From Pirellula sp. (GTDB lineage: Bacteria > Planctomycetota > Planctomycetia > Pirellulales > Pirellulaceae), in NCBI GenBank assembly GCA_021299695.1, contig JAJTEK010000027.1, forward strand, positions 1-64,000: 64,000 nt of DNA, given 5' to 3'. The notes beneath the pieces are model-generated. The model ran no database searches, was not told the DNA's origin, and saw only the letters and a list, made by a program, of their open reading frames with translations. Shown in pieces: positions 18,761 to 28,415 of this stretch. Both the position numbers and the translations under genes were made by a program. How positions within the stretch are numbered: position 1 is the stretch's first letter; each line of letters opens with the position of its first letter.

Positions 18761-19126
18761 ATGCAGCGTGTTGTACTAGCACCGGCTGCGGAAGAGGACA
18801 TTGTCGAGATCTTAGCCTGGAGCCACGAGCATTTTGGCGAGCCAGCAAGATTGCGCTACGAAGCCTTGTTGACCCAGGCGATCGTCGACATCGCCGATAA
18901 TCCAGAAAGAGCGGGAAGTAAGTCTCGCGAGGAACTAGCGGACGGCGCTCGCACGTATCATCTTTGGCATAGTCGTCAGCGTACCGAAAAGAAGGTTGGT
19001 ACAGTCGCGAAACCCAGGCACTTCTTATTGTTTCGAGTTAGTTCTAATCGCGAAATTGAAATCGGCCGTGTCTTGCACGACAGCATGGATCTTGCGTCAA
19101 ATTTGCCGGATGAGTATTTGGCATAG
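18761..19126 (+). CDS. parE: Type II toxin, RelE/ParE family
   Basis: QRVVLAPAAEEDIVEILAWSHEHFGEPARLRYEALLTQAIVDIADNPERAGSKSREELADGARTYHLWHSR; adjoins parD. Confidence 0.85.
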   Translation: MQRVVLAPAAEEDIVEILAWSHEHFGEPARLRYEALLTQAIVDIADNPERAGSKSREELADGARTYHLWHSRQRTEKKVGTVAKPRHFLLFRVSSNREIEIGRVLHDSMDLASNLPDEYLA

Positions 19127-21832
19127 CTAAGCGTAGAGGCGGTATGCAAACCATGCGATCGCCAAGAGCCCGAGAAGCGTCGTGAGGATCGAACCGATGG
19201 ACCAAGAATTCGACGGACCAGTGGCTCTATCGGAGCCCAAGCTATCGGCTCCCAAGGGCCCTTGGGAGAGATTCCAACGATCGACCACCAGCATCGGAGC
19301 TTGCTGGTAGCCTGTGTCTTGGGTCACCGCAGAGACTTGGGGGGTCCGAAACCTCCAAATCCGATAGGCATACCCAGAGACATCCACGCGGATTTTTGTC
19401 GTCCAAGCGATCGAAGAAGCCGAATCCAGGTCGGTTGTTTCTTGCGATAAATCGCTAGACGAGATCAGCGTTGTAGGATCGGACAGAAGCCATGCTGGGA
19501 GCTTGGTCGCAACCAACGTGATCGGAAATTCACGCTCATAAGCGATCGGTTCGTAATCCTTGCCGTACTTGACCTCGATTCGACTCGGACCGATATCGGC
19601 TAGGCCATCGAGTTGGTAGTAGTGGTTGCTGCCCAACCAAGCTTGGCTCTGAGCATTGCGCACATCGACACGCTGAATACGTCGAATCTGGACGCGGGCA
19701 TCGATGCGTTCGGCGACGGATCGCTGTTGCTCTCGAACAAGCGACTTGGTGGATTTCATCGACTCGGTACGTCGAATCCACTCCATGACGCTGTAGGCTC
19801 GAGCTTCGGTTTCTTGCGACTGGGTCTCATTGGATGCGGCCAATAGCGTGTAAAACGGGCGTGTGTCTTTGCTGGTGAGCGACTGACCGTGCAAAAGCTC
19901 GATCGCATCGCAGGAGGCCAAGTCCCAATGCGATCGCAACAGTGCCGTCCATCCTGGGCTGAGTTTCGGTTGTAACCCTATTGCCAGTTGGTCTGTGCTC
20001 TGCCCCGTCGCGCTTCGATGGGATTGCCATGCCACTCGTGAGGCGATCACCACTTGGGGAAGGCTTCTGTTCCCTGCCTCGGAATGGTTTTCCTGTACCT
20101 GGGAGATCAGCCCGAGGCCTTGAACACAGATCGGTTGATTCAGCTCGCTTGCAGAGAGCCACAACGCTGGCACATCCTTGGCGATGACCTGAAGATTCGG
20201 TGCGAGTTTCAGGGCGTAGACCTCTTTCCAGCCGAGGCCAGGCATCAGGTTCGGATCGATCCGAAGTGTTCGAGCTTCGATCACCTGGCCGTGCCAAGCC
20301 CCCAGGAGCCCTTGGCCTTGGAACTCCTCGGGATTCGGAGCGACTGAAAGCAACGCGGAGTTTTCGCCCGAGACGACCGTGTCGATTTCGTTTTGAAATT
20401 TCAGGACCGTAGCCAGCGAGGCCAATACGGAGAGATTCCTCGCGAGCGAATCGACATCGTTGCTTTCATCTTTGGTTTTATCGTTGGATTTGGAGGAGCC
20501 AAACGGGATTTTTCCAAGATGCCCCGAGAGGGCTCGTTCCACTAAATCCAGAGGTATTTGTCGATCGACCGGGGGGGTCCAAGGCATCGGATTTCGGAGT
20601 CGAGCGAGTTCTTTTGAGATCATCAAGGACTGCCCGTTGTTGGCCAAGGATGAACCTTGGAGTTCGGGAGCAACGTCGAGAAGCAGTCCAGTAGCGATCA
20701 GGACCGGCGCGATTTCGCCCCCGCGATTGGAAGCATAGGCTCTGCGTTTGGCGATTAGGCCAGCGACTTGCAGCGAGTCTCCGACTTGAAGCTCCCTTGC
20801 GGCTGCGACCCCCTCAGGGACATACACATTGATCGGCTGGTCGCTGAGGTCTTCGGGCTTGAGCCAAAAGACCGTATAGTTCAGCTTGCGTCCGTCAGCC
20901 AGTTCCATGCTGCTCGGTTGGTCGATCCGTCCGATGGTTCCTCGGGTGCGAAAGCATCGACCTCGCAGGGTATCGGTCTGCGAGAGCAATTGAGGGATAG
21001 CGATGGTGGGAACAGCGTCGATTCGGATCGACGGGTCGAGTTGGCGAAAAAGATCCGAAGCGCGAACCAGGAGTCTTGCCAGAGCCAGCCGCTCGGTGGT
21101 TTTCCAGGGGGTATTGTCCGAGAGGTCCGACATCAAGGCGCGATCAAAAGCCAGTTGCAAGCTGCGTTGGAATCCTGCGAGGGATTCGGGGCCTGGGGCC
21201 ATGGGTTCCAGTTGAGTCCAACGCTCAAGCCTCTCGAGTAACGCGTTGAGCATCGCATGATCCGCTGTGGTCGAGTCGCTCAGATCGATCCAACGCTGGA
21301 TCGATCGTTGGGCATCGCTCGACCAGAGTTTCAGGCTGGCTTGCCGATCACTAGCCGTCGGGACGGGGGATTGAGGTGCTTTTTGGTCGATGATGCCAAA
21401 GAGCCGCTCGGCAAGTGTTGCTTTGACTTCGTCGGGCAGGTTCTTGAGCAGCACTTCGAGAACTTGGGATTGGCGCTCGACGTCGGGGTCTGGCGATGAG
21501 AGACCTAGGCCTTCGACGACTCCAGAGAGCCCATCGGACACCTGACTCGAAGGTATTTCGGGTGGGCTTTCGAGGGCTCTCCCCGATGAAGTAACCAACG
21601 AGTTGCTGGGCATCTCGGCGTTGTTTTGGGTTGCGTGGTTCTGGGTTGCGTCGTTTTGGCTTGTTGGAGGTAAAAGTCCGACTGCGCCTGCGACCTTGCC
21701 GACTTTCTTCGGGTCGGAGACTTGCTGGATCATGATCAGGACCAGGACAAGCAGCACGATGAGTGAAATCAGGCGTCTTGGCCCTGCGTTGTTTTGGAGG
21801 GCCGACTGATGGATTCGGCGTTGGCCATCCAT
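19127..21832 (-). CDS. Hypothetical membrane protein (~900 aa)
   Basis: Long ORF, N-terminal TM (LISLIVLLVLVLIMIQQV) and C-terminal TM (SIGSILTTLLGLLAIAWFAYRLYA); start uncertain (21832 or 21865). Confidence 0.7.
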   Translation of the reverse strand: MDGQRRIHQSALQNNAGPRRLISLIVLLVLVLIMIQQVSDPKKVGKVAGAVGLLPPTSQNDATQNHATQNNAEMPSNSLVTSSGRALESPPEIPSSQVSDGLSGVVEGLGLSSPDPDVERQSQVLEVLLKNLPDEVKATLAERLFGIIDQKAPQSPVPTASDRQASLKLWSSDAQRSIQRWIDLSDSTTADHAMLNALLERLERWTQLEPMAPGPESLAGFQRSLQLAFDRALMSDLSDNTPWKTTERLALARLLVRASDLFRQLDPSIRIDAVPTIAIPQLLSQTDTLRGRCFRTRGTIGRIDQPSSMELADGRKLNYTVFWLKPEDLSDQPINVYVPEGVAAARELQVGDSLQVAGLIAKRRAYASNRGGEIAPVLIATGLLLDVAPELQGSSLANNGQSLMISKELARLRNPMPWTPPVDRQIPLDLVERALSGHLGKIPFGSSKSNDKTKDESNDVDSLARNLSVLASLATVLKFQNEIDTVVSGENSALLSVAPNPEEFQGQGLLGAWHGQVIEARTLRIDPNLMPGLGWKEVYALKLAPNLQVIAKDVPALWLSASELNQPICVQGLGLISQVQENHSEAGNRSLPQVVIASRVAWQSHRSATGQSTDQLAIGLQPKLSPGWTALLRSHWDLASCDAIELLHGQSLTSKDTRPFYTLLAASNETQSQETEARAYSVMEWIRRTESMKSTKSLVREQQRSVAERIDARVQIRRIQRVDVRNAQSQAWLGSNHYYQLDGLADIGPSRIEVKYGKDYEPIAYEREFPITLVATKLPAWLLSDPTTLISSSDLSQETTDLDSASSIAWTTKIRVDVSGYAYRIWRFRTPQVSAVTQDTGYQQAPMLVVDRWNLSQGPLGADSLGSDRATGPSNSWSIGSILTTLLGLLAIAWFAYRLYA

Positions 21833-21988
21833 GGAGTACCATCTTTCGCGGCGTTTGGGAGACATGCGTGGGGATCCGAGGAGTCTGGAAGGAGTTTTCT
21901 TCGGGGTTGTTCTATCCAGTCTGAAGACCGTTATAATGCGTTCGACGACTTTTCCTCATTGTACCCGCGTTTGTCAAACGAGCGATCT

Positions 21989-24900
21989 ATGCTTCCAAGT
22001 TGCAATCGGCAGCCTACTGGAGTCGGAACATCTCCTGATTACGAGGTGGTTCGAAACCATCGCGGGAATCGAAAACGAATAAGGTTTTTGGCGTTATTGC
22101 TCGGCAGTGTCGGTTTATTGCCGTATTTGCCTACCGTTCCTAGGGCTTGGGCTGAGGAGCCTGCGGCGAAGTTTCTCCAGGGGCTCAAAGACGCCGGTTA
22201 TTATGACGAGGCGTTGAAGTATCTGGAGATCAGTTCCGCGAGAAATCGGCTTCCAGAGTCGATGAAGGGAGACATCGGCTTGGAGAAGGTGATGCTTTTG
22301 CAGCTTTCGCTCGCCGAGGTTCGCACATCGAAGGACCTCGACGAGAAGCTCGGCCAAGTCGAACTGGGCTTCAAAGAGTTCCTGACCAATTCTCCGGAGC
22401 ACCCTCGTCGAGGCGAGACGTTGCTTAAGCTTGCTGACTTGTACCTGAACCGAGGTACGAAATACTTAGACGATAGCAAGGAGGCAGTTAGCAAGCCGGA
22501 GACTGAAGCCAAAGCCAAGGAGCTTCGCGAAAAAGCTAGGCCTTCGTTCCAACAAGCCTTCGACACTTTCTCCACGACGCTAGAGACCTTGCGACCCACG
22601 CTCGAGCAGTTGCAGGGGGCCAACGTCAAGCCCAGCGAGACCGAGCGATTAGCCTTGAGAGAAAAGTTGCAAAAGGAGTATCGCCAAGCGCAGATTCTTC
22701 AGGCGATCACTTCCAAGTTGATCGCAGAGACGTTCGAACCGAACACACCCGAGTGGAAGCAGCGGCTCGAGGAGGCCGACAAGAAGCTCTACGACGTGGC
22801 CGAGAAGAGCACCGGCGCAAAGTACGCCGGCTCAAAGTACTTGAGTTTGCTAAACCGTGGCAAAGTCCAAGCCTTGCTCGGTCAAATCGATGGCGCACGC
22901 GAGACGTTCAAGCGTGTTGCGGAGAATGATGAAGTCGGGATTTTCCGAACCTGGAGGATCCAGGCCATCGCAGAGATGGTCCGTTTGGACAGCACACCGG
23001 CCTCGGGCAAGTACGAAGCGGCCGTCATGGCAGGCGAGGAGCAACTCAAGCAGGCCGACTTTCGCGAGCGTGAGAAGCCCGAGTGGCAAGAGTTGGCCTT
23101 AGCGGTCGCCGAGGCTCGTATCGCTTGGACCAAAGCTCTCGATCCGAAAGCCGATGACGGCAAGATTCGCAACATCCGACGCGAGGCACGCGAGACTTTT
23201 CAAACCCTTGCCAAAAAGAACAGCCCTGTGGCCAACAGGGCCCGCGATTACCTGAAGGATCTTGGGATCGAGGCCAAAGCCAACGACGACACCAAACTAC
23301 CAGAGGTCAAGAACTTCACCGAAGCGATGAAAGCAGCCCGCTCGAGGCTCGATCGCGCCGAGGAAGGGGAAGGCACGATCAAACTGCTCGAAAAGCAACT
23401 TGCAGGAGCTCCGGAGTCCGAGCGCAAAGCGATTGAAGATCAAGTCCGATTGGTCGAGTCGGACTCGAAGCGCGATCGCGAGCAAGCCATCGAGTTAAAC
23501 GACATGGCCTTGCGATTGTACCGAGACGACGATTCACGCGAGGACTTGGCGCAGATACGATTTCTGCAAGCCTACTTGCACCTGCGTCTCCAAAACTATT
23601 GGGAAAGCTTGGCGATTTCCGAGGTTCTACTCAGGACCGGCAAGGGGACCGAAACGGCTCAAAAGGCCGGTTCGTTTGCCTTGATGTCACTCGGCCAGAT
23701 CATCGAAAGTTCGCCGGCCGAGAGCCAAGCCGCATTGATCTCGAGTTTGGAACGCCTCGCGAACGATCTGAATGAATCAGCCCCTGGCTCCTCGGAGGGG
23801 GAACAGGCCGTCGACATCCTCGTGAGCCTTGCACTTCGCGAGAAGCAGTACGACAAGGCCGAGGAATATCTTAAGAGCAAGAGGACCGCAGGGGGTGACA
23901 AAGCGTTCTTGCTCGGACGGATCTTGTGGGCCGAATACCGCAAGGCGATCTATGCGCATCGTCAGGCCAAGACCGAGCCCACCGCGGCCGATGAAGCGCT
24001 GCGTCAACGAGCCGAAAAACTTCTTTCGGACGCTTGGAACAACCTATCCCTAGAGAGCAGTGCAACCGGAGTGCTCGAAGGAAGCAATGACTTAGTCGGA
24101 TTGTACCTTCAATCGGGCCGGCTCGAAGAGGCGATGAAGGTTCTCAACGAGCCGGGCAAAGGTGCGATCGCCGTGATGAAGGGATCGCCCGATGCGCCCC
24201 TCTCGGCCCAACTCGATACCTACCGATTGAATCTCCAAGCCATGGTGCAATCTGCTGGCCAAGGCCGATCGGACTTAAGCGCCGAGCAGATCGATGAAGC
24301 GATCCAAACGATGAAGGGGTTATGCGACAAAGCGGGGGACACGACGATGCTGCCCAAGTCGCTGCAGAATCTCGCCGCCGAGCTGCAAAACCAGATGGAA
24401 GCCAACAAAAATCCCGAGCAGCAGGCCAAGCTTGCCAGTTGCTTCAAGATCCTGATCGATCAGTTGACCGGCGTGAGCAGCGATCCTGCGGTGATCGAAT
24501 CGGCAGGAGCGGCCATGATCGTTTTAGCCACCAATTTAGAGAAGGTCCCTGCACTCGCCGCACGCGCACCGGAGATGATGGCAACGGCCGAGAAGGCCTA
24601 CACCAAACTCTCGACTCTATCCCCTCAAGAGCTCGAAAAAATCAAACGCAAACCTGAAGAGATTATGCTCAAGCTCGGGCTTGCCAAGCGAGGGGCCAAG
24701 AAGTTCGACGAGGCCAATAAGCTGTTCATCGAGGCCCTTCAGAAGAACCAAAGCAACATCACCGTGCAGATCGAGGCGGCTAGAAACCTACAGCTATCCT
24801 CCGGTGGCAAGGACATCGAGAAGCTCAAATCGGCCATGCTCGGAGCCGAGACCTTGCCCAACAAAAAGAAGTTGATTTGGGGCTGGGGTCAAATCGCTCA

Positions 24901-25195
24901 GGTCACAGCCCGATACCCGAACTTCCAAAAGGAGTTTTTTGAAGCTAGGCTCAATATCGCCCGTTGCCGAGGGCTCATCGGCGATGCCAGCTCGGGAGCA
25001 GAAAAGCAAAAGCTCTACGAGGCAGCCATCGCCGATATCTCGCAAACCTATTCCCGATTCCCCGAATTGGGCACTCCCGAGACTCGCAACGAATTCGATC
25101 GCTTGCTCCGGGAGATGCAGCAAAAAGCCAGCAAGCCAGCCACAGGTTTGGCCGGTCTGCCCAAGCCTCAATCCGAGCCGACGCCCGAGAAGTAA
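21989..25195 (+). CDS. TPR-like secreted/periplasmic repeat protein
   Basis: Signal-like FLALLLGSVGLLPYLPTVPRAWA; alpha-helical repeats (FLQGLKDAGYYDEALKYLEI...); upstream of ExbBD genes; start uncertain. Confidence 0.65.
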   Translation: MLPSCNRQPTGVGTSPDYEVVRNHRGNRKRIRFLALLLGSVGLLPYLPTVPRAWAEEPAAKFLQGLKDAGYYDEALKYLEISSARNRLPESMKGDIGLEKVMLLQLSLAEVRTSKDLDEKLGQVELGFKEFLTNSPEHPRRGETLLKLADLYLNRGTKYLDDSKEAVSKPETEAKAKELREKARPSFQQAFDTFSTTLETLRPTLEQLQGANVKPSETERLALREKLQKEYRQAQILQAITSKLIAETFEPNTPEWKQRLEEADKKLYDVAEKSTGAKYAGSKYLSLLNRGKVQALLGQIDGARETFKRVAENDEVGIFRTWRIQAIAEMVRLDSTPASGKYEAAVMAGEEQLKQADFREREKPEWQELALAVAEARIAWTKALDPKADDGKIRNIRREARETFQTLAKKNSPVANRARDYLKDLGIEAKANDDTKLPEVKNFTEAMKAARSRLDRAEEGEGTIKLLEKQLAGAPESERKAIEDQVRLVESDSKRDREQAIELNDMALRLYRDDDSREDLAQIRFLQAYLHLRLQNYWESLAISEVLLRTGKGTETAQKAGSFALMSLGQIIESSPAESQAALISSLERLANDLNESAPGSSEGEQAVDILVSLALREKQYDKAEEYLKSKRTAGGDKAFLLGRILWAEYRKAIYAHRQAKTEPTAADEALRQRAEKLLSDAWNNLSLESSATGVLEGSNDLVGLYLQSGRLEEAMKVLNEPGKGAIAVMKGSPDAPLSAQLDTYRLNLQAMVQSAGQGRSDLSAEQIDEAIQTMKGLCDKAGDTTMLPKSLQNLAAELQNQMEANKNPEQQAKLASCFKILIDQLTGVSSDPAVIESAGAAMIVLATNLEKVPALAARAPEMMATAEKAYTKLSTLSPQELEKIKRKPEEIMLKLGLAKRGAKKFDEANKLFIEALQKNQSNITVQIEAARNLQLSSGGKDIEKLKSAMLGAETLPNKKKLIWGWGQIAQVTARYPNFQKEFFEARLNIARCRGLIGDASSGAEKQKLYEAAIADISQTYSRFPELGTPETRNEFDRLLREMQQKASKPATGLAGLPKPQSEPTPEK

Positions 25196-25305
25196 AGCCG
25201 AGAAATAAAGCCGAGAAATAAACCCGAGATCCTTCTGATCCGACTGACCCGAATTCGACACCCCACCCTATTCGATTACCCCCTTATCCGATAGCAAAGT
25301 CCTTT

Positions 25306-26370
25306 ATGATGATTCATCGATCCTACCGTTTGCTCGCAAGTCGATTTTTTACGCTCGTTGGGCTTGTGTTTTTGTCCATCGGTTTCAGGCCGTTAGAGGC
25401 CCAAGAACGCGACCGAGTATTTCCAGTCAAGGGAGCGGCCGTAACCGGCAAGATCGTCGAGAAAAGTCGCGATCGGGTCGTCATCGAGGTGCGGGGCAAC
25501 AACCAGAATTTCCCTTCCAACGAGGTCCTAAGAGTCCTCTACGAGGGGGAGCCACCGACCCTCTCGCGGACCAAGGACTTGGTCGCTCAGGGGCAGCTCG
25601 AGCAGGCCGTAGAGGAGTTCAAGAAGATCGATGCAGCTTCGTTGCCCTCGGAAGACATGAAGCAGGACTACCAATTCCTGCGGGGGTACATCGCAGGAAC
25701 GTTAGCCATCAAAGGCAAAGGGGATCCTAAAAACGCCCTGGGATTGATGACCAACTGGGTCAAAGACAACGCGCAGTCTTACCTGTTTTATCCCGCAGCC
25801 GAGTTGATGGGCGATTTGGCCGTGGCCGCAGGAACTCCCGACCAAGCAGCCAAGTACTACGGTGGCTTAGCGGCCGCACCGTTTCCGGAGCTCAAAACCA
25901 AGGGGAGTTTTTTGCAAGGCAAGGCGCTGATGGCTTCGAAACAGAACTCAGATGCCAAGTCCAAGTTCCAAGCGGTCCTTGAGGCCAAGCTGTCGGATGT
26001 CGTATCGCTGAAATACCAGAAGATGGCCAAGATCGGGATCATTCAGTGCGACGCTTTGGAAGGCAAAGCGACCGAGGCGATCGGTGAACTCGAGAAGATG
26101 GTCGACGAAGGGGATTCGACCGACGGAGAGCTCTTCGCGGAGCTTTACAACACACTCGGTTCGATGCTCTCTGCGGCCGGTCGCAACGAGGAGGCCGTTT
26201 TGTCCTATCTCAAGACCGATTTGCTCTATGGAGCACAAAGCGAGCCGCATGCAGAGGCCTTGTACCGCCTAGCCCAGTTATGGACCAAGATGGGCTCGGC
26301 CCAGCGTGCAGCCGACGCGAAGCAAAAGCTCGAAAAACTCTATCCGACATCGGCTTGGGTTCGCAAGTAA
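25306..26370 (+). CDS. TPR-containing secreted protein
   Basis: Signal peptide and repeats such as AGRNEEAVLSYLKTDLLYGAQSEPHAEALYRLAQLW. Confidence 0.7.
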   Translation: MMIHRSYRLLASRFFTLVGLVFLSIGFRPLEAQERDRVFPVKGAAVTGKIVEKSRDRVVIEVRGNNQNFPSNEVLRVLYEGEPPTLSRTKDLVAQGQLEQAVEEFKKIDAASLPSEDMKQDYQFLRGYIAGTLAIKGKGDPKNALGLMTNWVKDNAQSYLFYPAAELMGDLAVAAGTPDQAAKYYGGLAAAPFPELKTKGSFLQGKALMASKQNSDAKSKFQAVLEAKLSDVVSLKYQKMAKIGIIQCDALEGKATEAIGELEKMVDEGDSTDGELFAELYNTLGSMLSAAGRNEEAVLSYLKTDLLYGAQSEPHAEALYRLAQLWTKMGSAQRAADAKQKLEKLYPTSAWVRK

Positions 26371-26570
26371 TGCCCTGCCATACTGGCCTAGTCGAAAAAC
26401 GGATTGGTTTCTTGACAAGCTAGCCCCCTTGGGCCGCAGAGTTGGCTAGAATTATCGTAAACCAGTTTCCATGGGGTCCGTTGCAAAACGGTAACCCCAG
26501 CAAGCCGGTTGTCCTGCACGAGATCGACGCATTCCACGCACATCACCCTTCTCATCCTACCGGAGTCACC

Positions 26571-27338
26571 ATGCCGTCTTGTTCCCGCACTTGGTCCGCC
26601 CAACTGCTCATCCGTTTTTCTAGGATCCTCGCTGTTGCCTTTGCGATCGTCTACACGGCAGGTGTTTCGTTGGCTCAAGAAGCAGCCGCCGCTGCGCCCC
26701 AGGCTGCCGCAGGCGAGAACATGCTGGTGAAAACCTGGAAGGCCTTGGGCAATCTCTACGCGGTGGTTTTTCTACTCATGTCGGTGATTTTGGTGGCCTT
26801 GGTGGTCCGAGCGATTTTGGCGGTGCAAAAGGCCAATTTCGTACCTGAAGATTTGGTCCAAGGCATCGAAGCGAGTTTGGCCGAGAACAATCCACAGGCT
26901 GCTGCCGAGTTGGTCAAAGCCGACGAAAGCTTTCTCGGGAATCTGCTCAATGCTGGGCTTGGCCAATTGACCAAGGGCAAAGAGGCCGTTCTCGAAGCGA
27001 TGCAGGTCGCGGGGGACGCCGAGACGATGAAAGTCGAACATATGCTTAGCTACATCGCATTGATCGGAAACATCGCACCTATGGTTGGTTTGCTCGGGAC
27101 CGTCCAAGGGATGGTCAGCTCCTTCGGCGCAATCGCGACCAGTCCCCAGACACCTAAACCCAGTGTGTTGGCAGTCGGTATCGAGCAGGCCCTTTACACA
27201 ACACTCGTCGGCTTGTATCTGGCGATCCCTGCAATCGTCATCTACAACATTCTTCGAAACCTAGTCCAACGGCAGATCCAGCATGCCGGGGCCAAGAGCG
27301 AAGAGTTGATTGAAAAATTCCAAGCTGCGGCGAAGTAA
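26571..27338 (+). CDS. MotA/TolQ/ExbB proton channel family protein
   Basis: VEHMLSYIALIGNIAPMVGLLGTVQGMVSSFGAIA...VGIEQALYTTLVGLYLAIPAIVIYN. Confidence 0.9.
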   Translation: MPSCSRTWSAQLLIRFSRILAVAFAIVYTAGVSLAQEAAAAAPQAAAGENMLVKTWKALGNLYAVVFLLMSVILVALVVRAILAVQKANFVPEDLVQGIEASLAENNPQAAAELVKADESFLGNLLNAGLGQLTKGKEAVLEAMQVAGDAETMKVEHMLSYIALIGNIAPMVGLLGTVQGMVSSFGAIATSPQTPKPSVLAVGIEQALYTTLVGLYLAIPAIVIYNILRNLVQRQIQHAGAKSEELIEKFQAAAK

Positions 27339-27352
27339 TTTCGGATCGAATT

Positions 27353-27796
27353 ATGGCACTCAAATCAAAGTTCGGTGCGAAGGTAGCCGAAGGGGACATG
27401 ACGTCGATGATCGACATGGTTTTCCAGTTGATCATCTTCTTCATGGTACTGATCAATTTTTCCCAAGACGACCAGAATCAAGCGATCAAGTTACCGACGA
27501 GTGAGTTGGCCAAGCCAGCCGAGACTCCGCTTGAAAACCCCATCGTTTTGAACTTGGCCTTCAATGGCAATATCTATCTCGGGGCCGAGACCGCGACGAT
27601 CGCTGGTCTTCGTCCACTTTTGGAATTGGAAGCCAATGTGCTCAAGTCCAACGGGAAAAGTGCGAAAGACGCCAACGTGATCATCCGAGCCGACGGCAAC
27701 ACCGCAGGTGGAATGGTGCAGGAATTGATCAAGAAGTGTCAGGAGTCTGGCTACGAGAAGTTTGCGTTGAGAGCCAAAGAGGAGATCGGTCAGTAG
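27353..27796 (+). CDS. ExbD/TolR family biopolymer transporter
   Basis: DMTSMIDMVFQLIIFFMVLINFS...VIIRADGNTAGGMVQELIKKCQESGYEKFALRAKEE. Confidence 0.9.
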   Translation: MALKSKFGAKVAEGDMTSMIDMVFQLIIFFMVLINFSQDDQNQAIKLPTSELAKPAETPLENPIVLNLAFNGNIYLGAETATIAGLRPLLELEANVLKSNGKSAKDANVIIRADGNTAGGMVQELIKKCQESGYEKFALRAKEEIGQ

Positions 27797-27800
27797 TGCC

Positions 27801-28280
27801 ATGAAATTCAAATCCCGAAGCGACGAAAAGGTCGAGATGCAACTGACTTCGATGATCGACATCATCTTCTTGTTGCTGATCTTCTTTGTGATGACGTTCA
27901 AGATCGCAGCCCAGGAGGGGGACTTCAACATCCGCATGCCGATCGGGGGTGGTGCAGGTGCCGCCGATACGACGAACTTACCGATCAAGTTGCGGTTGCG
28001 ATCGAACACCGACGGGGAGTTGGTCGATATCGTCGTGGATGACACCCGATCGTTTGGGAACGACTTTGGAAAGCTCCGAGCGTTCATCTTACAACAGACC
28101 GGAGGCGACGCTCCACCGAGCCCAGAACAGGGCCCGGAGGTGGAGATCGATTTGGATTACAACCTGCGTTACTCGCATGTGATTACAGCGATCTCGACAA
28201 TCACGGGTCAGAGGCAAGGTGATCAGATCCAGCGTTTGGTCGAGAGGATCAAGTTCGCTCCACCTCGCAAACCTCAGTAG
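27801..28280 (+). CDS. ExbD/TolR family biopolymer transporter
   Basis: VEMQLTSMIDIIFLLLIFFVMTFKIA. Confidence 0.9.
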   Translation: MKFKSRSDEKVEMQLTSMIDIIFLLLIFFVMTFKIAAQEGDFNIRMPIGGGAGAADTTNLPIKLRLRSNTDGELVDIVVDDTRSFGNDFGKLRAFILQQTGGDAPPSPEQGPEVEIDLDYNLRYSHVITAISTITGQRQGDQIQRLVERIKFAPPRKPQ

Positions 28281-28301
28281 AGAAAGCCTCCACCGTCTGG
28301 C

Positions 28302-28374
28302 GACAGGTGGCTACCGGCTTCCCGTAGCCATCCGCTGCCAAGCGGTGGACGACGCTATGAGAAAACCTCCTTTG
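28302..28374 (+). repeat. Palindromic dispersed repeat copy 1 (left flank of the CHAT module)
   Basis: GACAGGTGGCTACCGGCTTCCCGTAGCCATCCGCTGCCAAGCGGTGGACGACGCTATGAGAAAACCTCCTTTG; near-identical to 34007-34078. Confidence 0.85.
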
Positions 28375-28415
28375 AATTCCTGAGAAATTGAGGGGGCTTG
28401 TTCTTAAAAGCAGAT

